Part shown: positions 1 to 10,099 of the stretch, piece after piece
Layout of the letters: each line of letters begins with the position of its first letter
Position numbering within the stretch: the first letter of the stretch is position 1
Assembly (NCBI GenBank): GCA_910592205.1
Contig: CAJVPJ010000166.1
Coordinates: forward strand, 1-38,181
DNA length: 38,181 nt
Direction of reading: 5' to 3'
DNA from: Paraglomus occultum
Taxonomy: Eukaryota; Glomeromycota; Glomeromycetes; Paraglomerales; Paraglomeraceae
Translations under genes and position numbers: made by a program
Notes under the pieces: generated by a model
Database searches by the model: none
The model's input: only the letters and a program-made list of their open reading frames with translations
What the model was told of the DNA's origin: nothing

Positions 1-893
1 TACCGTTGTTGGTGACACCTATCGTTCCGCAGCAAATTCAGAGAGGAATACGTCATCTTAGGCTCTTGATCCTCACACACACCATACGCAACTAGAGCAA
101 GTATTAATACGTCTCAACAATGCAAGATAAACATTTATTTTGAAGATACTAATGATTATGGTAAATCAGATGAAATGACTTTGGATCCACCTTTAAAGCT
201 TCAGAAACCTATAAAAAAAATTCTTAAAATTACCCTCAAAAAATTAATCTGCCAAAATTATTAAAAAATGGTTGGAGAACGAAATGTATAAATCTTACAA
301 CTCGAAATTTAGTCGTATAAAACAATAATTATTCGTTTAAGTTTTTGACTGTCTTGAAACATGACGCTTTGCAAATTTTATTTGATTGTTAATACATAAG
401 AACAAGTATTAGTATGTTTATCAATTTAAGTAAATTCAAAATTCTTTTTGTTTATTCTGTTTTGGCTTCGTTTTTCAGTCTATTTGTTTCACCATTTTTT
501 TCGTATATCTGATATTACATTAATGAAAATGAATTAGATTACATTTTACTATCTCATTACTATTATAGCAGAAGTCATTTAATTACATTGAACAAACAAA
601 CTAGTAAATAAATAAAGTAAATAACATTCCCTACATATAAATAATACCTTATGTCATTTAATGACTGCCTTTATTAACTAAACTTTACAGTACAGCGGTA
701 AGTGTGACTCGCCGTGTCTGTTTTCTGATATTGCAGCGAATTTCTATTATATGAGTGAATGATATTCTACAAGTTCTTACCGCCGGGCGAAAATAAAAGG
801 TATATTATCTTGCTATACAAAAGTTCACTTGATCTAGCTCATGGCATAAAAGACTACAAATACATATCTATATCCAAGCTACAATACAGTCTA
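1..893. other. Left-edge AT-rich stretch, no gene recognised
   Basis: This holds only short open stretches. One plus-strand frame from about position 113 to the TAA near 263 is open and rich in Lys and Ile, but it has no splice context or similarity that I recognise. Part of the right end is presumably the 3' untranslated region of the minus-strand flavoprotein gene that stops at 894. Confidence 0.4.
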
Positions 894-3375
894 TCATATT
901 AAATTCTGAACACAAAAGACATTTGAAGGATCGAGAGTTCTAATAATTACAAGTAGTAGTAGGGATGAGTGAAAATGGAGGGGTGTGCATGCAATTTGTG
1001 TGCATCTTGATGATTGAGTGATTGATAACTTACTTTTTGATACTCTTAAGTACAGCCAAAGAAGTCTAAATAGAAAAATGATATTTAGAATAAACATCAA
1101 ACACATCAAAATCATTTCGTCCTCTTAATGTACCTCCGATGACGACTCGATAAACATCTCCTTCTTCCTCTTTCCAATGCCTGTTGTATGATGAGAGACT
1201 GATCCACGTAACTTTAATATCTCAACCATAGCTGCTTGCTCAACGCGTAGTAAAGCACCAAGTGGGTCAGGCAAATTCCAGAAATTGAATCCATACATAA
1301 ATGTCAGACTTACACCTGTGTCATAACTGATTTGATAGAAATTGAAACAAATATAATCATTACGAGTAAGTCTATTATATTGTGCGGATGAAGAAATTTA
1401 GGCTTGCCAATAATTTGATTAAACCAACAGTTTTCTTTTCTTCAAAAACTGAACAAGACGAACAAGTACATCCATTGTCTCCGCACATGACTCGTGGGTT
1501 GATAAGGATTACCAGTCGTACCATATCAGACCAAGAAAGAGTTCCTATTTCTATGCGAATCAATCACGGATTCACGTACACTGTGTCCACTCTGACAGCT
1601 ACCCATGGGCTGGCCTTCGCACTCTGAGCTCTGCAAGTTGCCTTTATTGTGTTCTTTACATTCTCAGAAAGTTCTTGAACGTGAGACCACGATATAGTAG
1701 TATCAAGAGAGTCAGAAATCACATAATAATCCATAAGAAAGTCGCGCAGGTATGGCAATGTCTACAAGAAATAAACATTGAGTATGGTGTGCCTACTGTG
1801 TCACAAACAATAACCTTCCTTACCTGAGACATACTGAACACACGATCGCCAATCTCCCAACCACCATCAACTCCACCAAATTTCTCTGCCACACCAATCA
1901 CTCTCTGTTCATAGACTTGAAGTTTTCCCACATCTTCACTTTCAACGATAATAGCAGCCAAACACATTTTCCCTCTCACTAAATTTTTTACCTTCTTCCA
2001 ATAATACCTCTTTATTACTTCTTTGAAGATGCTAGTGAGATTAGGCGATTGGGTATTGAATGCTTGAACTAAATCCAATCCCACCTCATCCACCATTCGC
2101 GCACCCACGAGTTTTACAATGTTCTTTTGAGTAATTTCTCTCAGAAAAAAAAGACCAGTCTGGAATGTGGGGAAATAGAGAGAAATGACACGACGGTGAG
2201 GAGTGAGACGATAAATCTTGAGCGTGAGAGAAGTTATCACACCCAGCGTGCCTTCTGAGCCGAGAAATATGTGTAATAAAGATGGACCAGCAGTAGTTGG
2301 AGGTGGCGGAGTAGTAAATGCATGCTGGACTGTGCCTTGGTGTTTAATATGAAGAAAGTAACTTTTTTTTTCCTGATCAAATTGGCGATCTATAAAAATT
2401 ATCACCTACCTGCAGGTGTGACTATCTGGATCTCTATTATACTTTTAGTAAAATCATAAAACTTCTTCTTAATTCCAGAAGAACGTCTTGCCGCTAGGCT
2501 TCCAAGAGTACTAAATTCAACCTGCAACGAAAAAAAATTCCATTGAGAAATCATTCCATCATTCCTTTAGAAGATGTTTTCCATGCACTTACACTTTCAG
2601 CTTCCCAACCAAGAGTAAATCCGTCTTTCCTCAACTCCTTTTCTAGATCTTTTGCAACAGCACCCGCCTCGACTGTAACAAACATATTCTCCTTGCTCAA
2701 TCCTAACATCCTGTTCATCTGTCTCATATCGAGCACTACAATCATCCTACGATCATCTTCAATAGGACATTCTAAGGCATTAACATCATTTGATCCACCA
2801 CCATATGGAATCAACCCAACGTTGTAATTCTGAGAAGCACAAACGATAGTTTCAACTTGTTCGTGAGATTCGGGCCAGATTACAGCATCGGGAAGGGGGA
2901 CAATATTCGAATAACGGAGTCGGTAAATGTCTGAGGTACTGCGACCGTGTCCGTGACACAGGCGATCCTGTTCAGAGAAGGAGATTTGAATTCCGTAAGG
3001 TTTAATCATGTCATAGAATTCGTGATTTACCACTGGACTATGAATACTCGGCATAGTCGGTTGCGAGGGTAACGTTGTCTTTAAGTTGATACGGAGCGTC
3101 TGCTCTAACCAAGGTCGCAGATCATGAAACTCTTTCGAGCTATATTTCGAGTAGCGAAATCCAGTTAGGGAAGCCGTGCCTTTGTCATCAAATTCAAAGT
3201 AAGTATCACGATAACCATGACCATTCCATTTTATCTCAGAGTTAGTGCGGACTATGAGCGTTTCGCTCGGAGAGAGAGTGCGCCGTTCGGAAGTGGAAGA
3301 AGAGGAATGAGGGGATAAGTGTTCAACGAGTAATTGTAATCGTTGAGCTGCATTAGGTGGAGATCCTTCATACAT
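894..3375 (-). CDS. Alkylglycerone-phosphate (alkyl-DHAP) synthase-like FAD enzyme, peroxisomal
   Basis: Seven exons, in coding order 3375-2593, 2521-2410, 2335-1824, 1761-1580, 1326-1134, 1065-1034, 939-894, give 619 residues (human AGPS has 658). The family makes the ether bond of ether lipids, exchanging acyl for alkyl on DHAP in peroxisomes. Residues 12-20, RLQLLVEHL, match the PTS2 rule R-L-x5-H-L at the same place as in animal AGPS. Family landmarks follow in order: KWNGHGY, LIPYGGGS, VEAGA, EFSTLG, FLGSEGTLGVIT, an Arg in GARMVD, YLRDFLMDYY, YDTG and the terminal LDPSNVF. Oddities: the Tyr that is catalytic in animal AGPS aligns with Thr538; the triple His is His575-His576-Thr-Thr; and the usual GGW before the STRASG-like stretch reads GSL. 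The fold and origin are clear. Whether it still makes alkyl-DHAP is not. The 253-bp intron 1327-1579 is longer than the others. Confidence 0.88.
3362..3375 (-). promoter_or_regulatory. Start context of the flavoprotein gene
   Basis: The ATG at 3373-3375 is chosen because it puts the PTS2 nonapeptide eleven residues from the N terminus, as PTS2 signals require, and because the frame is open from there through the first 261 codons. Confidence 0.6.
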
Positions 3376-3919
3376 AAGTTAAGGTGGGAAGTAAGAAAGA
3401 ATCCGCAATAGAATGGGCAGAGAAGAGATGGGATAGTAATAGATATGCGCGCGAACCAAATTTCAGGGGTTAATTTGTTAAGCCACAACCCATTTGAACA
3501 ATCCATACCCAAGGAGCGATATAAGACGTAAATAAAATTATACGAGTTTCACCAATAAACGGCATCTAATCAACGCGTCTGTTGAAATAAACGCGTGCAC
3601 TCACACAAAAAAAAAAGATCAGAGGACAACGAAATGCGTATGATTATTTAGAAAGAGGTCAATTTGTATCAAATCTGGAGACACTGATAGTTTCATTCAA
3701 AACATAATTCATCATGTTTCACGCCTCAAATGCTGCGGTACATCCGGTATTAGAGGTTACAGTAAAAAGTGTAGTCAAAGATTGAATATTTATTACATAT
3801 TAAGACATTCAATACTTTTTATAATAATTTTTCTATAAGACCCCTATATAATGTTCTATCAATAGAACTCGGAACGTGCTCACCCACAAATTACTCGCCT
3901 CTATCACACATTTCTTCTC
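3376..3919. other. Intergenic spacer, no gene
   Basis: This lies between the tail-to-head minus-strand genes. It must hold the 3' region of eIF3i and the promoter of the flavoprotein gene. A minus-strand open stretch runs upstream of 3375 but shows no family similarity. I see no repeat or RNA gene. Confidence 0.5.
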
Positions 3920-5390
3920 TCAAGCACCAATATGCTGAAACTCAGGGTATGTAAACTTGAAATAATCTTCATCAAAATGATGTACTCTGATATATCCATC
4001 TTCTCCACCCGAGGAAAAGCTTTTACCGTCTGGGTGTACCGCAATCGTATTTATAGGTCCAAAGTGGCCTTTGACTCTTCCTACCTCCTCCTCCAATATT
4101 TTGTGCCAGAACCTACACTCAAACTTCCCTTGTCTCATCGAAGTAGTAGTCACTTGCATGGCATCTTGACCACCCCCAACGATTATAAAATCCTGGATTG
4201 GAGTGATGGATGCAGAGTTCAACGGACAGTCCGTTACGTATTTCTTGAGAGGATTGAGAGTGTTGGATTCAAACAGTTGAGCCGACTTATCCTTGGAGGA
4301 TGTTGCGAAATAAGTACGATCTGGGGACATTTGAAGATCAGTGATCACATCGGAATGGGGATGCTTAGATGTTAGCTTTTCGCCAGTCTGGTTTATTATA
4401 TGAGAAAATCCCGGTGTAAAAAGGACGTCCGATTCGACGCGAACAGCCGCACATAATTAGAAACCGCATTAGATATAATGCCGTGTATATGAGTCAAAAT
4501 CATACATTATTCATTCACATACCTTCCAATCATATTGAGAAATCATTCCATCCTTATGACCAATAATAATATATTTGTTAAGATATCCCCAAGCAGCAAC
4601 CATAGCCTTCGTCGGTTCAGGACTAATTACAAAAGGCTCATCCTGCTCTACAAATATACAAAGAACAAAATCATAATCAGCGTCTGTGTTCAAATTTGAC
4701 ACCAAATTCATGTCCAAACAAACATACCCCCTGCCTCAAGCACAGAGTCTATTTTCAAAATAGCCACGGCTCCCTGGTATCCCATTTGCTGTTCAGTAAC
4801 GGCCAACGCCATTGTATCATCCTCAGAGAACGCGACTCTTTTCACAGCAGTGTGAAACTCCCAGGTATGCAAACATTTGCCTGTTCGCACATCCCAGAGT
4901 TTTGCTGTGTTGTCTGCCGAGCCTGACAATAGTAGTTTACTTGCGGCTATGCAAGTGGGTTAGATCAAATCAAAAACGGGAGTTAAAGAAGTAATAGTCT
5001 GAAAGTATTGGTAAATACGAGACGTATGTTGTGAGGTAGAATGAAAAGTAAGTGCAAGTCACCCATGGGAAAGAATAATACGCGATATTTGTATCCAAAC
5101 GCCATAAAAGGATACAGTTCACATCAACTGTCCAAACAGCCCCGACATGACCGTTATAAGTTCCCAATCGTTCACCGTTATGCGAAAACCATACGTTGAC
5201 AACATGATCTTTTGCTGCTGAAAAGAGAAGATCGCCTTCGCGGTTGTATTTAATTTGCGTGAGCGAACGAGTGTGCCCTTGTAATAAGATAGGCCTCTAA
5301 AATGGTGAATTTTTGAAATGAAGTAAATAAAGGTCAAGTTAGTGATGTGAACCGCGGTCTACTCAAAAACCTATGTAACTGACATACCAT
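3920..5390 (-). CDS. TIF34: Eukaryotic translation initiation factor 3 subunit I (WD40)
   Basis: Five exons: 5390-5388, 5296-5116, 4946-4728, 4647-4523, 4387-3920, giving 331 residues (human eIF3i 325). eIF3i is a WD40 propeller subunit of eIF3 that helps load the 43S complex onto mRNA in the cytosol. The match runs end to end: [18 protein letters not shown] at the start, [71 protein letters not shown], and [20 protein letters not shown] near the end. The first coding exon is the ATG alone, followed directly by a gtatgt donor; exon 2 then begins with AGG, so the protein starts Met-Arg-Pro. All junctions keep frame. The extended C-terminal tail after [12 protein letters not shown] is slightly longer than in human. 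Confidence 0.93.
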
Positions 5391-6386
5391 AACGAAAATA
5401 ATTTAAGTGTACGCTTGTCCACAACAAAGAAAGAAAATTTTTATAATAATTTCTGCAGATCATTGCCACTCAGTCCTACCTATTTTAATTTCCCCAACTT
5501 CATATTTTGTTGTAGACTTACTACTTTTTTTTTTCAATAACATGAAAACTTGACTAAATAATCTTTTGACTAGCTTACGGTAATATGATCTTTTGTTTTG
5601 CAGCAGCCAGATATATAGAAATTAGAACATATTTTAGCGGTATCGCTTTCGCAATGATCCATATTTATCAAGCGTTCGAAAAAAATTGAATAGGGTCCGA
5701 AATAAGTGCGTACATGGGAACGTCAAAGACTGAATTAAAGCTGTCTTTTACAATAATTAATTTATACAGATGTCTGCAACAGCCATCCGAACTGAATTAT
5801 CGAAATATCATAAGTATTAAATAATAACAGTTAACTGAGAAATTATTGCATTCACTCCAGAATGTTACACGGGACCATATTTATATTTACGGAAACAATG
5901 ATGACAGTCGTATACTTTGTTATCAAATAATACAAAAATGTGTCCGCTTTTTGTCATTCAATATGCAAACACGCGTCTTTTCATACACATACGTATTATT
6001 CAGACGCTTCTCTCCATTGCGCATGCATTGCTTCACAACACCTCTCCTTCTTCAAAGTACAAATACAGTATTATTCTATAAAAGCTAAATATACAATGAA
6101 TGATTCTTACCTTCACGCATGTACGACGCAAACAAGTTATCAAACAACGAACTTTTAACACTCACCAACGACGCATTTATCGTTACTGGCTAACGTACTC
6201 GGATATTTTTGAGCTGCTAATAGTAATATCGACTTAGCCGGGAGGGGTTCTATTCCCTTACACATAAAATAGTCTTTCCCCAATTAGAAAAAAACTGTAC
6301 ATACGTCGCTTCACAACAACCTCTCCTCCTTAAACACGGTAAATGCGCAACAAACAACCTTTTGCCGCCATATCACATTACATACA
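5391..6386. other. Gene-poor stretch upstream of eIF3i
   Basis: This contains the eIF3i promoter and 5' leader. Two loosely similar stretches around 6025-6060 and 6304-6340 share a cttcacaacanctctcct-like core and may be remnants of a duplicated repeat. No coding frame here resembles a protein I know. Confidence 0.4.
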
Positions 6387-6388
6387 TA

Positions 6389-7075
6389 CAGTCTCCGACA
6401 AAAAAATGGCGGACGTTTTTTTTTATATTACCACATAACTTATATTAAACACCAATGCTACATATTTTATTATTAAATCAATAACTTGTTTGACCTCATT
6501 CAGCGTCAATACATGCTTTAATCCGGTTTCGCATGCTATGAGTGCATCGGTAATACATTATTATCAAGATTAGTCATTCTTGTCCAACTATATAAAAAAA
6601 TTCTTTTTGCAAAACCTTTTATTTTTCATTACCATATACTTAGTCATCCTCTCAACGTTTTTCTTCAAAATGGTCATACATTTTCGGTATGGTTCCTATC
6701 GGGGCTGTACGAAGGCCAAGGAAAAACTCGTCAGGGAAGGCGGTTTTCCAGATCATTTCAATCATTGCGCAAAGTGCGTTTCAGGTCATTGTCCTGTTGA
6801 AAGACCAGTTACAACAATGCAACACATCTGCATTATTATATTAATGTTTATTTATAATGTAAATAACGGCTCAGGTTTCAGTCAATAAATTTCTTCCTTG
6901 GCGCAGATCGTTATCCAAACGTCGATGCTTCACCACAGGGACGACATGTTTTGCGTTGCAGGGCCCATGCGTAAATGAAATTGAATCAACATTTAAATAG
7001 TCGTTGCATCGGAAAAAGCACTTTTCGCCAATTTTATCGTGCATGTTTACGTGCCCAATCAAAAAAAAAAACAAA
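6389..7075 (-). mobile_element. Tc1/mariner transposon relic with decayed transposase
   Basis: The left end, CAGTCTCCGACAAAAAAATG from 6389, follows a TA dinucleotide (6387-6388), as Tc1/mariner termini do. Reading the minus strand, broken transposase pieces follow family order: FQQDNDLKRT near 6800 (the second catalytic Asp region), PWPSYSPD near 6698-6721 followed by a degraded NPIENVW motif, and a C-terminal MRNRIKACIDAE near 6500-6540. Several stops and frame breaks separate the pieces, so the element is dead. The matching right terminal repeat was not found downstream; the right border (about 7075) is approximate. Confidence 0.75.
6497..6810 (-). pseudogene. Tc1-family DDE transposase pseudogene, C-terminal part
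   Basis: This is the recognisable coding core of the relic above. The DNxPxH and SPDxNPIEN motifs of Tc1 transposases can be read, with TGA stops interrupting the frame between them and after the SPD motif. The plus-strand open frame across 6580-6888 is its shadow and shows no family signal of its own. Confidence 0.7.
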
Positions 7076-7674
7076 ACTTTCCGTGGAATAACAGGAGACT
7101 ATTGAGCTCACGGCGTATAGTCTGTTCACTAACCTCAAGTTAAGGTTATTTTCTTCAACTTTGCTTTAAGTTGCTTGCTGTAGTAAAATACTTGGGTGTA
7201 AAATTTTCAATACGGCAGGTCAACAACCAGAAAAATGATTATCAAAAATTTGCCTGTTTGGCAATAGTATCATCACCGCCATATGGCGATTAGATTCTCA
7301 TTATTATTATCTATACTATATTTATTTATTCTACGTATTTTTGATATATCAATAAAGGTGGCTGAATTATCATGTAATTTTGTGTGATAAATTTTCTTTG
7401 ATAAAATTTTTCAGACTATATTTATCGAACATAGTAATAGTATAGACATGCTGGAAAATTAAATCACATGCTTACACGATGTCGGTAGTACATCCCGAAA
7501 TAGACCCGTTCTTCTCCATCACCGAAATCGAACCATCCCGCCATCAGTGATCAAATCAGTCCTATAGAATAACGCATTATCAATTGTCTCATCTTGATTG
7601 TTGGTTAAATAAAGATTTTTCGCGTGTAAAATATCAATCATGATTATTTTTTGTATCAATTAAATACATAAAAA
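7076..7674. other. AT-rich stretch without a recognisable gene
   Basis: This lies between the Tc1 relic and the coiled-coil ORF. It contains no frame I can support and no clear terminal repeats. Confidence 0.4.
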
Positions 7675-7929
7675 ATGGAATCATTGAGAGAACTTAGGAA
7701 GGATAATGATAATGTTATAACTGAGAACATCAAACTTGAGGCTGAGAACATAAAATTAAAACAATCTTTAGAAGAGCATGAATCCAGATTTATGAAACTG
7801 GAACAGAATGATAAAAATACTGCTGTTGAAAATGCTGAGCTTAAAGCTAGAGTTACGAAATTAGAACGGAAGCAATCGCACACCGATGATGCCAAGGAAG
7901 TCTTAGCACGAAATGCACTCAGAATCTGA
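7675..7929 (+). CDS. Short coiled-coil protein of an AMF-abundant hypothetical family, probably truncated
   Basis: The ORF encodes 84 residues starting MESLRELRKDND. It is almost wholly a predicted coiled coil built on imperfect heptads of the type ENIKLKQSLEEHE, FMKLEQNDK and ENAELKARVTKLERKQ. This wording is what I know from a very large family of hypothetical proteins in Rhizophagus and related arbuscular mycorrhizal fungi, in which such an N-terminal coiled coil is normally followed by a longer Ser/Thr-rich or DNA-binding-like part. Here it stops after VLARNALRI, so it looks like a truncated copy rather than a full gene. It has no intron and stands in transposon-rich sequence. Function is unknown. 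Confidence 0.5.
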   Translation: MESLRELRKDNDNVITENIKLEAENIKLKQSLEEHESRFMKLEQNDKNTAVENAELKARVTKLERKQSHTDDAKEVLARNALRI

Positions 7930-8234
7930 TTGTGTCTGTCATGATGTGATGGTCTTATTTTTTTGCGAAACATTGGTACAATTAAATGGATGGATTCGCA
8001 ATGGCATTGATAAAAATCCGGTAGTTCTTCAACATTCCGAAACTCCTATTATGGAAAACAGAAAATGTCACAGGAAGCCAAATATAAACTGAAAGGAAGA
8101 TGTGGCATGAATTAGGCTTCTTCTTTACTACTAACTACAGTAGTGATGCGCTGTCGTAATGAAGAATCACATGACATACTTGAACATACTTTACTGAGAT
8201 CAAGTTGACTATGTAAAATACGTTTAACTGTTTT
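7930..8234. other. Spacer with no supported gene
   Basis: No frame or repeat that I can support. It may be decayed continuation of the coiled-coil copy on one side or of the minus-strand ORF on the other. Confidence 0.35.
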
Positions 8235-8342
8235 TTAAAGGTCCTCCTCTGTTTTATGTAAATTCTCATTTAGTAGTTCTTCACCAATTTGCAAAATTTC
8301 TGAGGGTAAAGCTTGGCGAGAGGACTTCTGAGTGGGAGCCAT
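8235..8342 (-). pseudogene. Small minus-strand coding relic of unknown family
   Basis: An open frame of 35 residues starts MAPTQKSSRQALPSEILQ and ends at a TAA at 8235-8237. Upstream on the same strand, other frames read ALSEHTIYRW, which looks like the helix of a DNA-binding domain. Together these suggest the N-terminal part of a decayed mobile-element protein, but I cannot name the family. Confidence 0.3.
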
Positions 8343-9480
8343 TTTTAATCCTCTCATCCAATCCATCTGTAAATTGTATGTTCAGACAGTGCATTGAGTC
8401 CCTTGTCAACCCTCAACTTTGATAATTTTTTTTTGCAAATCGGCCATTTTCCCAGCTAGCAAAGATGTAGCAACATTGATGGAAATTTTCCATATGTTTT
8501 AGGGTACAAATTAAAATCAAATTGTATTGAGATAAAAATATATTGTCAGACACCCTACGTATATTACGTTATTACGAATAAAAAATTTTTGCAGAGTAAA
8601 TAATAATGTGGAATTCAAATAACGAAACAAGTATGTTAGTGCTAAGAATTGTGGTTAAATAAAATCTAAGTTACGTGTGATTAAATTTACAGTCATTTAC
8701 AAACCTCCGCTTCGGGCTTTATCTTCCCATTCTGCCTCAGCGCGCATTTTAAAATTTCATTGTTGAGGGTTAAATAGCTATTTTAAGGTTTTTTTTATAT
8801 TTTAATCTGCGTAGCAGGAATTGGGGTGGAGTAGGAGATGCGTACGCATTTTTTCGAATTAAAAGTAGCAAAATTGCGAGGATATTATACATTGTTATGT
8901 TCTTCCCAGCTATTTTATAAAGCATCTCCACTGTTAAGAACTCCCGGTTTGCGGATCGCGATTACAGCGATGAAAATAATGAATAAAAAAATATCAGATG
9001 TATGAGTGGCATTTCGCAGTGAATAAATTAATTATTCGATTAGTTGTTTGATTGTTATATCGCGCAATGGAAATTTTATTAAGGACAAACCTGCGAGTTT
9101 AACCTTAGCAAATGCACGTTTTATATCAGTAGTTTGTAAAGGCGATCAGCGGAGCCGGCACAGCCAATGTATCTTAATTTCACAAAACAAAAATGAATTA
9201 GCTTAGTTTCTTGCGCATCTCATGAGTATGCCTTCTCATAACACAAATTATTCTTGCAAAAAAAAAGTGAAAAGTTTACTAAAAAAATTTTAAAAACTTT
9301 TAGTTAAGGCTAAATTAAGAGAAATTATCACAACAAAAATACAAAACTAACAGAACAACAAAGAAATTGGTAAATAATAATTACGTTGTAAAGGAGGTAA
9401 AACTAATTAATGCAGCGTTGACGCGACTGCTTATCGAGTTAACGCAAAATGTTCACGTGTCCCATTCCAATTAACAGGTA
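8343..9480. other. AT-rich gene-poor stretch
   Basis: No coding frame, RNA gene or terminal repeat that I can support. Confidence 0.4.
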
Positions 9481-9508
9481 AGTAAGATTTACCGCGTAGA
9501 GTATATTG

Positions 9509-9601
9509 CCATGATAAAGCAGTACGCGAACAAATTGATCACGTTCTCGACGAAGGCAAAATTATCGGTAACGGCCTTAATGGCACGATGAGCATGGTAT
9601 A
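9509..9601 (+). pseudogene. Short coding-like fragment upstream of a transposon relic
   Basis: A frame reads YCHDKAVREQIDHVLDEGKI and continues to NGLNGTMSMV before a TAA. The composition looks coding, and it lies about 330 bp upstream of the 9926 fragment on the same strand, so the two may derive from one decayed element. No family recognised. Confidence 0.25.
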
Positions 9602-9925
9602 AAGATCTAAAGCGGTGTCTAAGACTGTAAAAGCATTTCTCTTGTTTGTTATATTATTTCTTTTAAGAAAACATCCATGTCAAAAAAACAACGAACAGCG
9701 CTTGCGCTTGCCCCCAAAAAGGAGCTGTGTCAGAAAAAAGACAGCAATTGCAAACTGTAAGCAAGTTACATAAAAGTATTATGCAGAAAAGAAGACATTA
9801 TTCATGATTATATTCAATCTTGAAATAAATTTGATCGCCATAATAAAATCAACAATTTTTATTGGATATTCGTATTGATTAAAATCACGTAATAGTAATA
9901 TATCACTTACTTTCGAATCTTTCAG

Positions 9926-10099
9926 ATTATCGAAGAAATTTTGCGGAACGGAGACTTCGTTAAAGTAAATTTCACTGTGTATTATGAAAGTATCGAATTA
10001 AATTTTATGATACCTGGACATACTAAATTCAAGTGTGATGGTAGTTTCGGACTGACTAATATGACGGTAGATTGCGTAGATCATATTGTGAGTCTGTGA
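9926..10099 (+). pseudogene. Transposon-derived protein fragment with a PGHTKF motif
   Basis: The open frame starts after a cttttcag-like acceptor and runs 57 codons to TGA. It contains ESIELNFMIPGHTKFKCDGS and then VDCVDHIV. The F(M/I)(V/I)PGHTK..D..FG pattern followed by a V(D/G)C-type stretch is one I associate with DDE-type proteins of repetitive elements in animals and fungi. Further downstream, broken frames (QYYENSKGF, then PGVVKALLVAN near 10240) continue the same reading with stops, as expected for decay. Not a functional gene. Confidence 0.45.

Noticed and set aside
1-96. Left-edge open frame as the end of a gene entering the window
   Set aside because: About 30 codons without recognisable motif; too short to support.
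1375-1563. Minus-strand ORF within the flavoprotein gene
   Set aside because: It lies inside the 253-bp intron and splicing around it restores the conserved V-x-x-x-YD(A/T)G stretch.
6580-6888. 102-codon plus-strand ORF
   Set aside because: It is antisense to the Tc1 transposase relic, whose motifs are readable on the other strand.
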